Positions 8,434-16,984 are shown, counted from the stretch's first letter. The stretch is DNA of 31,794 nt from an uncultured Clostridia bacterium (GCA_934183045.1 CAKPRW010000005.1:1-31794), one strand, 5' to 3'. Program-made: numbers and translations. The notes: a model not told the origin generated them from the letters alone.

Positions 8434-9552
8434 ATGCCAGCAGTAACATATGAACTATTACATGAATGTAAACAAACAGGAGCAAGAAGAGGAGTAATTC
8501 ATACACCTCATGGTGACATACAAACACCGGTATTTATGCCAGTAGGAACACAAGCAACAGTAAAATCTATGACACCAGAAGAATTAAAAGAAGAAGTAAA
8601 AGCACAAATAATATTGTCAAATACATATCATTTATATTTAAGGCCAGGAAGTAAAATTGTAAAAGAAGCCGGTGGACTTCATAAATTTATGAATTGGGAC
8701 AGACCTATTTTGACGGATAGTGGAGGATTTCAAGTTTTTAGTTTAGGAGATTTAAGAACAATCCACGAAGAAGGTGTTGAATTTAAGTCACATTTGGATG
8801 GAAGTAAACATTTCTTTTCTCCAGAATCAGTTATGGGAATAGAAGAAGATTTAGGATCAGATATAATGATGGCTTTTGATGAATGTTGCCCATATCCATC
8901 AACTTATGAATATACAAAACAATCAATGGAAAGAACAACAAGATGGGCTAAACGTTGTAAAGAAGCTCATACCACAGTGGACAAACAAGCATTATTTGGA
9001 ATAATTCAAGGAGGATTTTACAAAGACTTAAGGGAACAAAGTGCAAAAGATCTAATTGCACTTGATTTACCAGGATATGCAATAGGTGGAATTAGTGTAG
9101 GAGAACCAAAGGAAGAATTTATAGATATATTAAGATATACAGCACCACTAATGCCAAAAGATAAACCAAGATATTTAATGGGAGTAGGAACACCGGATTA
9201 TTTAATAGAAGCTGCAATGGCAGGAATTGATATGTGTGACTGTGTGCTTCCTACAAGAATTGCAAGAAATGGTACTGCAATGACTTGGAATGGAAAAGTA
9301 GTAGTTAGAAATGCGACTTATGAAAGAGATTGGAGACCATTAGACGAAGAATGTGATTGTTATACATGTAAAAATTATACAAGAGCATATATTAGACATT
9401 TAATAAAAGCAAATGAAATTTTAGGTGTAAGATTATTATCAATTCATAACTTAAGATTCTTGACTAATTTAATGGAAAAAGTTAAAATAGAAATAGAAAA
9501 CGACAATTTAGGAACATTTAAAGAAGAATTTTATAAAAAATATGGTTATTAA
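8434..9552 (+). CDS. tgt: tRNA-guanine transglycosylase
   Basis: The protein has 372 aa. It exchanges the wobble guanine of GUN-anticodon tRNAs for preQ1, the step before QueA. Visible marks are H-T-P-H-G-D-I-Q-T-P-V-F-M-P-V-G-T, the catalytic region L-T-D-S-G-G-F-Q-V-F, F-G-I-I-Q-G-G, Y-A-I-G-G-I-S-V-G-E, C-D-C-V-L-P-T-R-I-A-R-N-G and the zinc site C-D-C-Y-T-C with the downstream His of I-H-N-L. The start follows a GAAAGGTAGG RBS. The gene forms an operon with queA. Confidence 0.97.
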   Translation: MPAVTYELLHECKQTGARRGVIHTPHGDIQTPVFMPVGTQATVKSMTPEELKEEVKAQIILSNTYHLYLRPGSKIVKEAGGLHKFMNWDRPILTDSGGFQVFSLGDLRTIHEEGVEFKSHLDGSKHFFSPESVMGIEEDLGSDIMMAFDECCPYPSTYEYTKQSMERTTRWAKRCKEAHTTVDKQALFGIIQGGFYKDLREQSAKDLIALDLPGYAIGGISVGEPKEEFIDILRYTAPLMPKDKPRYLMGVGTPDYLIEAAMAGIDMCDCVLPTRIARNGTAMTWNGKVVVRNATYERDWRPLDEECDCYTCKNYTRAYIRHLIKANEILGVRLLSIHNLRFLTNLMEKVKIEIENDNLGTFKEEFYKKYGY

Positions 9553-9584
9553 ATATATATGCAGTATTTGCAAGGAGGATACAA

Positions 9585-11132
9585 ATGAATATAATAGAAG
9601 AAAGCTTTCGAAATAATAGTGGAGAACAAAAAAATGGTAAAAATATAAAAACTATTATTTTAATAAGTATTATATTGATAATATTTATAATTATAGGAAT
9701 TATAGTCTACTTATCATATATAAAAAGTTCACAACTAAAAGTATATATGGATGGGCAACTAAATAATAATATAAAAAATTCATTAATATTTGAAGATGAT
9801 GGGACAGTATATTTCCCAATAAAAGAAACAGCAGAGTATTTTGGATATCAGAGCTATAATGGTGAATATACAAATAAATCAGAAAGCAAAAACAAATGTT
9901 ATGTCCAATCTGATAGTGAAGTAGCAAATGTATCTTTAGGATCTAATAAAATATATAAATTGGACTTAACAAAAAACTCATCAGATTATCAATATGTATA
10001 TTCAAAAGAACAAATAAAATCAAAACAAGGAATTTTATGTGCAGAAGCAGAAACTGCTGAAAAAATATTTAACATCAGTTTTGAATATGATAAAGCAAAA
10101 AATACTATATACATAGAAACAACTCCATATTTAATAGAAGTATATAGTAACAAGGTACTTGACTATGGATATGCAAAAATTAGTGACAATTTTACAAATC
10201 AAAAAGCAATTTTAAATGGAATATTAGTAGTAGAAAATGAAAATTCAAAAGTCGGAGTATTAGACTTAGATGGAAATGTTGTGTTAGAAGACAAATATGA
10301 TGAAATAACATATCTTTCTGATACAGGAGACTTTTTAGTAAAAGCAAACAACAAAGTAGGAATAATATCTAAAAATAAAGAAAACAAAGTTCAAATTATA
10401 TATGATGATATAAAATTAATGGATAGTGACGCTGGACTATATTTAGTAAAAAAAGATAACAAGTATGGAGTAATAGATTTTCAAGGAAATATAAAAGTTT
10501 ATATTGAAAATGAAAATATAGGAATAGACTCTACTAGATTTGCAGAAAACAACATAAAAAACAATTATTTATTAGTTGATAATCTAATACCAATCAAGAA
10601 AGATGGATATTGGGGATTATTTAATAAAAACGGAACACAATTAGTAGAATTCAAATATGACAGTTTAGGATATATAGCATCAAATAATAAAAATGCATTG
10701 AATTTACTTGTTATACCAGATTATAATGTTATAGTTGCATGTAAAGACAATAAATACACTTTGATTAATTCATCAGGACAAGAGTTATTCCCAACAGTAG
10801 CTGATGATATTTATATGACAATAGAAGGAGATCAAACACATTACTATATTGCAGTAAATAATGGAAAAATAGATGCTATTGAATACCTAGAAAATAGTGG
10901 AATAAAAACAACAAATAACACAGACAATAGTGATAATAATTCTAGTTCTAATACCAATTCAAATAGTGATAATTCACAAGAAAGTAATACCGAAAATGAT
11001 ACAGGAAGCGGAGAAGAAAATTTAACTGAACAACAAAGTGATGAAAATCAAGACAACAGTGAAGAAAATAATGGAAATGATTCAGGAGAAGAATACAGCG
11101 AAGACGGTCAAAGTAATGAAGAAGAACAATAA
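9585..11132 (+). CDS. Membrane-anchored WG-repeat protein with stalk-like N-domain
   Basis: The protein has 515 aa. A single TM segment (about 21-46) with a short cytoplasmic lead makes it a type II anchored, cell-surface protein. Residues about 50-190 resemble the copper-amine-oxidase N-terminal-like stalk domain (V-Y-F-P-I-K-E-T-A-E-Y-F-G-Y). From about 215 to 430 there are WG-type beta-repeat units with the pattern K-x-G-V-I/L-D-x-x-G-N (V-G-V-L-D-L-D-G-N, Y-G-V-I-D-F-Q-G-N, W-G-L-F-N-K-N-G). The last 70 residues are an Asn/Ser/Glu/Asp-rich disordered tail. The RBS is AAGGAGG. The gene ends at a strong terminator. The role is unknown; ligand binding at the surface is a guess. Confidence 0.75.
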   Translation: MNIIEESFRNNSGEQKNGKNIKTIILISIILIIFIIIGIIVYLSYIKSSQLKVYMDGQLNNNIKNSLIFEDDGTVYFPIKETAEYFGYQSYNGEYTNKSESKNKCYVQSDSEVANVSLGSNKIYKLDLTKNSSDYQYVYSKEQIKSKQGILCAEAETAEKIFNISFEYDKAKNTIYIETTPYLIEVYSNKVLDYGYAKISDNFTNQKAILNGILVVENENSKVGVLDLDGNVVLEDKYDEITYLSDTGDFLVKANNKVGIISKNKENKVQIIYDDIKLMDSDAGLYLVKKDNKYGVIDFQGNIKVYIENENIGIDSTRFAENNIKNNYLLVDNLIPIKKDGYWGLFNKNGTQLVEFKYDSLGYIASNNKNALNLLVIPDYNVIVACKDNKYTLINSSGQELFPTVADDIYMTIEGDQTHYYIAVNNGKIDAIEYLENSGIKTTNNTDNSDNNSSSNTNSNSDNSQESNTENDTGSGEENLTEQQSDENQDNSEENNGNDSGEEYSEDGQSNEEEQ

Positions 11133-11133
11133 T

Positions 11134-11171
11134 AAAAAAACACAGATATTAGAAAATATCTGTGTTTTTTT
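11134..11171 (+). terminator. Terminator after the WG-repeat gene
   Basis: 16-bp perfect arms (11134-11149 and 11156-11171) surround a 6-base loop, with A's on one side and T's on the other, so it could work in both directions. Confidence 0.9.
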
Positions 11172-11243
11172 ATGCATTTTTTTATGCGTTTATTAAATAT
11201 ATTTATAATAGGAAAAATATTTAAAAAAATATATGAAAATATA

Positions 11244-11272
11244 TTTACATTTCGAAAAAAAATGTATAAAAT
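11244..11272 (+). promoter_or_regulatory. Candidate promoter for the glycosyltransferase gene
   Basis: TTTACA at 11244-11249 and TAAAAT at 11267-11272 are separated by 17 bases. A better -10 (TATAAA at 11265) gives only 15. It is plausible but weak in such AT-rich DNA. Confidence 0.35.
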
Positions 11273-11335
11273 AAAAGATGATAGAAAAAAGTCGAAAAAA
11301 CAAAAGAAAATGTAAAAAAGAAAGGGAGCGTATCA

Positions 11336-12628
11336 ATGAAGATATTGATGTTAACATGGGAATACCCACCAAGGGTAGTAGGTGGAATTGCAAGAGTAGT
11401 ACATGACTTATCAAAAACATTATTAAAAGATGGACATGAAGTAACAGTCGTTACATATAGAGAAGGTGATGCTCCATATTTTGAAGATGATAAAGGAATA
11501 AAAGTATATAGAGTAGATAACTACAATATAAATCCTAATAATTTCATTGATTGGATTATGCAATTAAACTTTAACATGATAGCAAAAGCTAATGAAATAA
11601 TGTTAAAAGAAGGAAATTTTGATGTAATACATGCACATGATTGGTTAGTTGCATATGCAGCAAAAACACTAAAAAACTCATACAATATACCAATAGTTTC
11701 AACAATACATGCAACAGAAGCTGGAAGAAATAGTGGAATTCATGATGAACAACAAAGATACATAAATGATACAGAATGGATGCTAACATATGAATCTACA
11801 GAAGTAATAGTAAATAGTAATTACATGAAAAATGAATTACAAAGATTATTTGGATTACCATATGAAAAAATAAACGTAGTACCAAATGGTGTAAATTTAA
11901 GTTTGTTTAATGGAATAGAAAGAGACTACAACTTCAGAAGAAAATATGCAATGGATAACGAAAAAATAATATTATTCATGGGAAGATTAGTATACGAAAA
12001 AGGAATACAACATTTAATTTCTGCAATGCCAAAAATATTGGAAGGTTACAGAGATAGTAAACTTGTAATATGCGGAAAAGGTGGAATGATAGACGAACTA
12101 AGGGAACAAGTAAAAGCTATGGGAATTGAAAACAAAGTATACTTTGCAGGATATATGAGTGGAAAAGATGTTCAAAAAATGTATAAAGCAGCAGATATAG
12201 CAGTATTCCCAAGCACATATGAACCATTTGGAATAGTTGCTTTAGAAGCTATGCTATCTGAAAATCCAGTGGTTGTATCAGATATTGGTGGACTAGATGA
12301 AATTGTACAACACAAAGTTAATGGAATGAAATCATATTGTGGAAATCCTAATTCAATAGCTGATTCAATATTAGAATTATTATATGATCATAAATTATGT
12401 GCAGATATAACAAAAAGAGCAAAAAATAAAGTTAGAAATGAATATAACTGGAGTAAAATAGCACAAGATACACATTTCATATACCAAAAAGCAATATGTC
12501 AATCAGTTGCAGAAAAACAAAAAAGAGAGCTTGAACAAGAAAGAGCTAAGAAGACTAAAAAAGCTAAAAACACAGAAAATGAAATCAACAATTTAATAAG
12601 TTTCAAAAAACGCCATGCATATGCATAA
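11336..12628 (+). CDS. GT4-family glycosyltransferase, glycogen-synthase-like
   Basis: The protein has 430 aa. It has the GT-B fold layout: an N-terminal W-E-Y-P-P-R-V-V-G-G-I-A-R-V-V acceptor loop, D-V-I-H-A-H-D-W-L, V-P-N-G-V-N at the domain hinge, F-M-G-R-L-V-Y-E-K-G-I opening the nucleotide-sugar domain, and the E-x7-E motif E-P-F-G-I-V-A-L-E. It probably transfers a sugar from a nucleotide-sugar donor. Similar proteins are annotated as glycogen or starch synthases, but 430 aa and the wording place it with general GT4 enzymes, so the substrate is open. The last 40 residues are a Lys/Glu-rich extension outside the catalytic fold. It is flanked by terminators, so it is monocistronic. The RBS is AAAGGGAGCG. 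Confidence 0.88.
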   Translation: MKILMLTWEYPPRVVGGIARVVHDLSKTLLKDGHEVTVVTYREGDAPYFEDDKGIKVYRVDNYNINPNNFIDWIMQLNFNMIAKANEIMLKEGNFDVIHAHDWLVAYAAKTLKNSYNIPIVSTIHATEAGRNSGIHDEQQRYINDTEWMLTYESTEVIVNSNYMKNELQRLFGLPYEKINVVPNGVNLSLFNGIERDYNFRRKYAMDNEKIILFMGRLVYEKGIQHLISAMPKILEGYRDSKLVICGKGGMIDELREQVKAMGIENKVYFAGYMSGKDVQKMYKAADIAVFPSTYEPFGIVALEAMLSENPVVVSDIGGLDEIVQHKVNGMKSYCGNPNSIADSILELLYDHKLCADITKRAKNKVRNEYNWSKIAQDTHFIYQKAICQSVAEKQKRELEQERAKKTKKAKNTENEINNLISFKKRHAYA

Positions 12629-12694
12629 CTGTTGAAACATAATAAATGTAGATTAGTGAATTATATTTTATAAAAAAATTAATTTGTTATAAAT

Positions 12695-12737
12695 AAAAAT
12701 AAATGTAAACATTAAAAGGTGTTTACATTTATTTTTT
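12695..12737 (+). terminator. Terminator after the glycosyltransferase gene
   Basis: Arms of about 17 bp (12695-12711 and 12720-12736) surround an 8-base loop and end in a T tract. Confidence 0.85.
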
Positions 12738-12834
12738 GGTTTTAAATATATATAAACATTTTTTAACAATTTAAATAAAATAAAAAAATTATAAAAAAAT
12801 TTAAAAATTCTACAAATTTAGCAAGAAAATAGTG

Positions 12835-12840
12835 TATAAT
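12835..12840 (+). promoter_or_regulatory. Candidate -10 box for era
   Basis: A perfect TATAAT lies 30 bases before the era start. No good -35 lies 16-18 bases upstream (the sequence there is acaaat). Confidence 0.4.
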
Positions 12841-12869
12841 AATATAAAATAAAAAAAGGAGCTTATAAT

Positions 12870-13772
12870 ATGGCAGAATTCAAATCAGGATTTGTAACAT
12901 TAATAGGTAGAACAAATGTAGGAAAATCAACATTATTAAATTTATTAGTAGGAGAAAAAGTAGCAGCAATAGCAAATAAAGTGCAAACAACAAGAACTGC
13001 AATAAGAGGAATAGTAAACAGACCAAATTCACAAATAATATTTATAGACACACCAGGAATACATAAACCAAAAACAAAATTAAATGAAACAATGGTAGAA
13101 ACATCATTTACTAGCATAGCTGATACAGATATAGTATTATTTCTTATTGAAGCAACAAGTGAAGATATAGGAAGAGGAGACAGAATAATACTAGATAAAA
13201 TAAAAGAAGCTAAAAGAAAAACAATATTAATAATTAATAAAATAGACTTAATAAAAAGAGAAAAACTTTTAAAATTAATTGATATATATAGCAAAGAATA
13301 TGATTTTGAAGCTGTAATACCTATATCTGCTACAAATATAAAATATAAAAATATAATATTAGATGAAATAGAAAAGAACCTAAAACCAGGTCCTGCATAT
13401 TATGATATAGAGGAATATACAGATCAAACATTAAGACAATTAGCAGAAGAAACAATAAGAGAAAAAGCCTTAAAACTACTACAAGACGAAGTACCACATG
13501 GTATATATGTAGAAGTAGAAAAAATGAAACAAAGAAAAAACAAAACAGGTGAAGATATCTATGATATTGAAGCAACAATATACTGTTTAAGAAACTCTCA
13601 CAAAGGAATAATAATTGGAAAAAATGGAGAAATGCTAAAAAGAATAGGAAGAGCAGCAAGAATTGATATGGAACAAAACTTTGGAGTGAAAATCAACTTA
13701 AAAACTTGGGTAAAAGTAAAAGAAGATTGGCAAGAAAATGACAGTATAGTAAAGAAATTCAAATTGCAATAA
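12870..13772 (+). CDS. era: GTPase Era
   Basis: The protein has 300 aa, the normal length. Era is a GTPase that binds the 3' end of 16S rRNA and assists 30S subunit assembly. G1 is G-R-T-N-V-G-K-S-T (residues about 12-20), the switch II region is D-T-P-G-I-H, G4 is N-K-I-D, and the C-terminal KH domain has I-I-I-G-K-N-G-E-M-L-K-R-I-G. It starts the conserved era-yqzL-recO group of Firmicutes. The RBS is AAAAAGGAG. Confidence 0.97.
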   Translation: MAEFKSGFVTLIGRTNVGKSTLLNLLVGEKVAAIANKVQTTRTAIRGIVNRPNSQIIFIDTPGIHKPKTKLNETMVETSFTSIADTDIVLFLIEATSEDIGRGDRIILDKIKEAKRKTILIINKIDLIKREKLLKLIDIYSKEYDFEAVIPISATNIKYKNIILDEIEKNLKPGPAYYDIEEYTDQTLRQLAEETIREKALKLLQDEVPHGIYVEVEKMKQRKNKTGEDIYDIEATIYCLRNSHKGIIIGKNGEMLKRIGRAARIDMEQNFGVKINLKTWVKVKEDWQENDSIVKKFKLQ

Positions 13773-13854
13773 TATTTATTATAAAATTGTATAAATTGTA
13801 TAAAATTGCAAAAGATAAAATTAAAGGTAAAACTTTAAAAAAGGAAGTGAGCTT

Positions 13855-14028
13855 ATGATAAAGAAAATAGCGTGGGATGCCTTTAAAAATACAGGTGATA
13901 TTAATACGTTTTTAGAACTAAAACAAATAGAAAATGCAGAAAACAATATAAAAGAAATACAAAAAACAAATAATATAAATTTAGAAAATAATGAGGAAAT
14001 ATTAAATATAAACCAAAAGGTGGATTAA
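13855..14028 (+). CDS. yqzL: YqzL family small protein
   Basis: This small gene encodes 57 aa with a GGAAGTGAG RBS just upstream. The N-terminus M-I-K-K-I-A-W-D-A-F-K-N-T-G-D-I-N-T-F-L matches the short YqzL family pattern (W-x-x-F-x-x-T-G-x-I-x-x-Y/F-L), and the position between era and recO is where yqzL sits in Bacillus. The second half is Asn/Glu-rich and without structure. It ends 6 bases before recO. Its function is unknown. Confidence 0.82.
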   Translation: MIKKIAWDAFKNTGDINTFLELKQIENAENNIKEIQKTNNINLENNEEILNINQKVD

Positions 14029-14034
14029 AACAAA

Positions 14035-14737
14035 ATGTCAAACGTAAAAGTAAATGGAATTATATTATCAGAAAACAACTTAGGAGATTTTGATAAAATG
14101 CTTACAATGCTAACACCAGGAATGCGGAAAAATATCTTGTGTAGCTAAAGGAGCCAGAAGACCTAAAAGTGCTCTTTTAGCTGGTACACAGATGTTTTGT
14201 TTTGGCGAGTACTTAATGTACAAAGGTTCAAATACATATCATATAAATTCAGTAGAACCAATAGAAGTATTTTATAACATAAGAACAGACTTAGACAAAC
14301 TGGAATGTGCAGTAAACATTAGCAAAATAGTAAAAGAAGTAACACAAGAAAATCAAAATGCATACAGAATACTACAACTATTATTAAACACACTTTATGT
14401 CATATCTGAAACAGACAAGAATCTAGACCTAATACTAAGCATCTTTAAACTAAGACTACTATGCATATTAGGATTTACACCAAATGTACAAGAATGTACA
14501 AACTGTAAAAACAAGCAAGACATACAATACTTCAGCATAAAAGACAACGGATTCAAATGTGGCATATGCGGTAAACAAGACACATCATGTATACAAATAA
14601 GCGAAAGCACAAAAAGTGCTATAAAATACACAATCGTAGCACCACCTAAAAAACTATATTCATTCAACATAAAAGACGAATCATTAGAAGAATTCAAACT
14701 AATCACAAAAATATATTTTGATAACAAACTCGATTAA
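14035..14737 (+). CDS. recO: DNA repair protein RecO, read through a +1 shift at CGG
   Basis: RecO loads RecA with RecR at gaps and anneals single strands. From the ATG at 14035 the frame reads to M-L-T-P-G-M and then meets an in-frame CGG at 14125; without a shift it stops 7 codons later. Skipping the C gives a continuous 233-aa RecO: M-G-K-I-S-C-V-A-K-G-A-R-R-P-K-S, the most conserved block of the N-terminal OB fold, then the helical domain and the C-terminal zinc-type cysteines (C-T-N-C and C-G-I-C). The restored residue is the Gly of the conserved G-K-I motif (residue 31). The stop codon lies inside the terminator stem. An internal ATG at 14192 would cut off the OB fold and is not a credible start. 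Confidence 0.9.
14125..14128 (+). other. CGG +1 frameshift site 4, in recO (atg CGGA aaa)
   Basis: An in-frame CGG follows ATG. The +1 reading gives Met-Gly-Lys-Ile-Ser-Cys, matching the conserved RecO block. This is the strongest single site because family conservation tells which residue is expected. Confidence 0.88.
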
Positions 14738-14763
14738 GGGGACGCGCCCCTTGATCTTTTTTT
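14732..14763 (+). terminator. Terminator overlapping the recO stop, dispersed family II, copy 2
   Basis: 10-bp arms gattaagggg / ccccttgatc (one G-T pair) surround acgcg and are followed by a T tract. The recO stop TAA (14735-14737) lies in the left arm. It is the reverse complement of the repeat at 5854-5878 at 24 of 25 positions. Confidence 0.85.
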
Positions 14764-14836
14764 ATTATTATTTATATTTAAATATGTCCAGATAATAAAA
14801 AATAAAAACATAGATTATTCTTGTAATAAAAAAGAC

Positions 14837-14865
14837 TTGCAAAAAAATAAAGAAACATATATAAT
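14837..14865 (+). promoter_or_regulatory. Sigma-A-type promoter for hpf
   Basis: TTGCAA at 14837-14842, 17 bases, then TATAAT at 14860-14865. The predicted leader is about 43 nt to the ATG at 14915. Confidence 0.65.
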
Positions 14866-14914
14866 AAAAAATATATACAATAAAAATAGCAAAGAGAAGA
14901 AGGGAGAGATTTTT

Positions 14915-15442
14915 ATGAAAATAAAAATAACAGGAAAGGAACTAAAGATAACAGAAGCAATTAATGAATATGTTGAAAAAAAATTAGACAGAATTGATAA
15001 ATATTTCGAGGAAGCAGAAGCAGAGGTTACTTTAAAAACTGAAAAAAATGCACAAATAGCAGAAATATATGTTCTTGCAAATGGTGAAAAATACAGAGCG
15101 GTAACAGAAAACAAAGATATGTATGCTTCTATAGATAAAGATATCGATATATTAGAAGGTCAAATTAGAAAAACAAAAACAAAAAAAGAAAAAATGATGA
15201 AAGACGCATCATTAAAAACTATGGAGGTAGAAAAAGATACAATAGCAGAAATAAAAGATGAAATTGTAAAAACATCTTATTATGAAATTAAACCAATAAC
15301 TCCAGAAGATGCAGTTTTAGAATTAAAAGGAAGACCAACAGATAATTTCTTAGTATTTATTAATGTTGATACAGGAAAAGTTAATGTTGTACATAAATTA
15401 AAAGACGGTAAAAATTATGGTTTAGTAGAACCAGAAGCATAA
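14915..15442 (+). CDS. hpf: Ribosome hibernation promoting factor, long form
   Basis: The protein has 175 aa. The N-terminal domain (M-K-I-K-I-T-G-K-E-L-K-I-T-E-A-I-N-E-Y-V-E-K-K-L) binds the 30S decoding region. The C-terminal domain (V-K-T-S-Y-Y-E-I-K-P-I-T-P-E-D-A-V, closing G-L-V-E-P-E-A) dimerises to join two 70S ribosomes into 100S particles. The two-domain long form is typical of Firmicutes. The ATG at 14915 is chosen for its AGAAGGGAGAG RBS. A TTG 26 codons upstream in the same frame coincides with the promoter -35 box and cannot be the start. A terminator follows. Confidence 0.94.
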   Translation: MKIKITGKELKITEAINEYVEKKLDRIDKYFEEAEAEVTLKTEKNAQIAEIYVLANGEKYRAVTENKDMYASIDKDIDILEGQIRKTKTKKEKMMKDASLKTMEVEKDTIAEIKDEIVKTSYYEIKPITPEDAVLELKGRPTDNFLVFINVDTGKVNVVHKLKDGKNYGLVEPEA

Positions 15443-15462
15443 ATTTAAAAATAAAAAACAAA

Positions 15463-15493
15463 TAAAAGGCAGGAAATCAAATCCTGCCTTTAT
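15463..15493. terminator. Terminator between hpf and the convergent SASP gene
   Basis: The stem is about 11 bp (aaaggcagga / tcctgccttt) with a 7-base loop, A-rich on the left and ending in T's. It probably serves both strands. Confidence 0.75.
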
Positions 15494-15568
15494 GTATTCT
15501 ATAAAGAATAAACAAAAACAAAATTTAACTTCCTGCAAAACTATCTACAAAATTATCTAGTAATTAGA

Positions 15569-15766
15569 TTATTTCATATTTCTTTCAGCTTGTTCTATCA
15601 TTTTTTTAACCATTTGTCCACCGATTTTACCAGCATCTTTAGATGTTAAATCACCATTATATCCGTCTTTTAAGTTAACTCCAACTTCACTAGCTACTTC
15701 ATATTTGAATTTATCTAAAGCAGTCATAGCTTCTGGAACTAATTTTTTGTTACTTGAGTTTGCCAT
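15569..15766 (-). CDS. Small acid-soluble spore protein, alpha/beta type
   Basis: The protein has 65 aa, the typical family length. These proteins coat spore DNA and give resistance to UV and heat. Visible signatures are K-F-K-Y-E-V-A-S-E-V-G-V (family K-x-E-I/V-A-x-E-x-G-V, including the germination-protease cleavage region) and D-L-T-S-K-D-A-G-K-I-G-G-Q-M-V-K-K-M-I. The RBS is a perfect AGGAGGTG on the minus strand just before the ATG. Expression late in the forespore is expected, but I could not fit a clear sigma-G box upstream. It is the only minus-strand gene in the window. Confidence 0.95.
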   Translation of the reverse strand: MANSSNKKLVPEAMTALDKFKYEVASEVGVNLKDGYNGDLTSKDAGKIGGQMVKKMIEQAERNMK

Positions 15767-15780
15767 GTTTTTTCACCTCC

Positions 15781-15792
15781 TGTAATATTACA
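15781..15792. repeat. Palindrome TGTAATATTACA upstream of the SASP RBS
   Basis: A perfect 12-bp palindrome lies directly upstream of the RBS in the leader of the SASP gene. It is similar in wording to the inverted repeat at 16952-16984. It may be chance in AT-rich DNA. Confidence 0.3.
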
Positions 15793-15896
15793 TATAAGAA
15801 AAAACTTTTTTGCTTTTTCTAATACTATCATTCGCAAAAATGATAAAAAATAAACAGGAAATTTTTTCAAAAAATATTTTATTAACAAAACATTTC

Positions 15897-15905
15897 TGAT
15901 ATAAT
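15897..15905 (+). promoter_or_regulatory. Extended -10 promoter element for the HAD gene
   Basis: TGATATAAT is an extended -10 located 31 bases before the GTG start. No good -35 is present. Confidence 0.45.
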
Positions 15906-15935
15906 AAAACAATAAAAAAGAAGAGGAGAAAAAAA

Positions 15936-16805
15936 GTGTATAAATTAGTTGCAATAGATTTAGATGGAACAATGCTAAACAGTTATGGCATTGTAACAGA
16001 ATATACAAAAAAAGTAATAAAAGAAACAATAGAAAAAGGAACAGATGTAATAATAGCTTCTGGAAGACCAATAGATTCAATACAAACAATTGCTAAAGAA
16101 ATTGGAAGCAATAAATACTTTATTGCTGGAAATGGTGCAATGGTTTATGACATAGAGAAAGATCAAGTTATATATGAAAAGTATATGTCAAAACAAAAAA
16201 TACTAGAAATCATTAAATTGTGTGAAGAAAATAGTATATCTTATAATGTGTATACAGATAAAACAATACTTGCCACTAGTTTAAAATACAATGTACTTTA
16301 TTATCATAAAGAAAATTTAAAAAAAGAAGAAAATAAAAAAACAAACATAAATATAATTAGTGATATGTATGAATATATAAAAAATAACGAGGAAGAAAAA
16401 TTTTTGAAAATTACAGTATGTGATGATAATAAAAGTATATTTAATTCTGTAATTAGAAAATTGAAAAAAATTGAAAACATAGATGTATTAGATGTTTCGC
16501 ACATGTCTAGAAAAATAATAAAACAAGGAACGCAAGATATACCAATAGAATATTATTATACAGAAATTTCTAGAAAAAACGTAGACAAATGGTATGCGTT
16601 GGAATATTTAATAAATGAAATAAACATATCTAAAGACGAAGTTATTGCAATAGGAGACAATATAAATGATAAAAAAATGATAGAAAATGCAGGCATGGGA
16701 ATAGTGATGCAAGGAAGCACGCCAGTAGTTACTGATATTGCAGATTATATAACTGATTCTAATAATGAAGATGGAGTTGCAAAAGCTCTGAAAAAATTTT
16801 GCTAA
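15936..16805 (+). CDS. Cof-type HAD-IIB family phosphatase
   Basis: The protein has 289 aa with a GTG start after a GAGGAGA RBS. HAD motif I is D-L-D-G-T-M-L (residues about 8-14), motif II is the S of I-A-S-G-R-P, and motif IV is G-D-N-I-N-D-K-K-M-I-E-N-A-G-M-G-I-V-M. A C2-type cap lies between about 85 and 195. Such enzymes dephosphorylate sugar phosphates, flavin or other small phosphates; the substrate cannot be told from sequence. It stands alone, divergent from the SASP gene and followed by a long-stem terminator. Confidence 0.92.
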   Translation: MYKLVAIDLDGTMLNSYGIVTEYTKKVIKETIEKGTDVIIASGRPIDSIQTIAKEIGSNKYFIAGNGAMVYDIEKDQVIYEKYMSKQKILEIIKLCEENSISYNVYTDKTILATSLKYNVLYYHKENLKKEENKKTNINIISDMYEYIKNNEEEKFLKITVCDDNKSIFNSVIRKLKKIENIDVLDVSHMSRKIIKQGTQDIPIEYYYTEISRKNVDKWYALEYLINEINISKDEVIAIGDNINDKKMIENAGMGIVMQGSTPVVTDIADYITDSNNEDGVAKALKKFC

Positions 16806-16854
16806 TTTTAGCTAACTAAAAGACCAACTGATTATATTAGTTAATAAACAAAAT

Positions 16855-16926
16855 AAAAATTATAAAATTGTTAAAAACATATTAAAAGTAATCAATAGAA
16901 GATATTAACAGTTTTATAATTTTTTT
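16855..16926 (+). terminator. Long-stem terminator after the HAD gene
   Basis: Arms of about 20 bp (16855-16874 and 16905-16924), with one G-T pair and a 30-base loop, are followed by T's. A weaker 7-bp pair (16813-16819 / 16837-16843) lies before it. Confidence 0.7.
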
Positions 16927-16951
16927 ATATATCAAATGGAATTTCTAACTA

Positions 16952-16984
16952 ATTGTTGTAATGTTACAAAAATATTACAACAAT
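16952..16984. promoter_or_regulatory. Perfect 11-bp inverted repeat upstream of the pilus operon
   Basis: ATTGTTGTAAT at 16952-16962 pairs with ATTACAACAAT at 16974-16984. It lies about 50 bases upstream of the candidate -35 box of the pilus operon and is a possible operator. Confidence 0.45.

Noticed and set aside
13773..13800. Short tandem repeat ttgtataaa after era
   Set aside because: Only two copies, in low-complexity AT-rich spacer.
14192..14737. A short recO starting at 14192
   Set aside because: It would lose the OB fold, while the upstream 50 codons match RecO once the CGG shift is applied.
14837..14914. A 26-residue N-terminal extension of HPF
   Set aside because: The TTG start coincides with the -35 box of a good promoter, and the family begins at the ATG at 14915.
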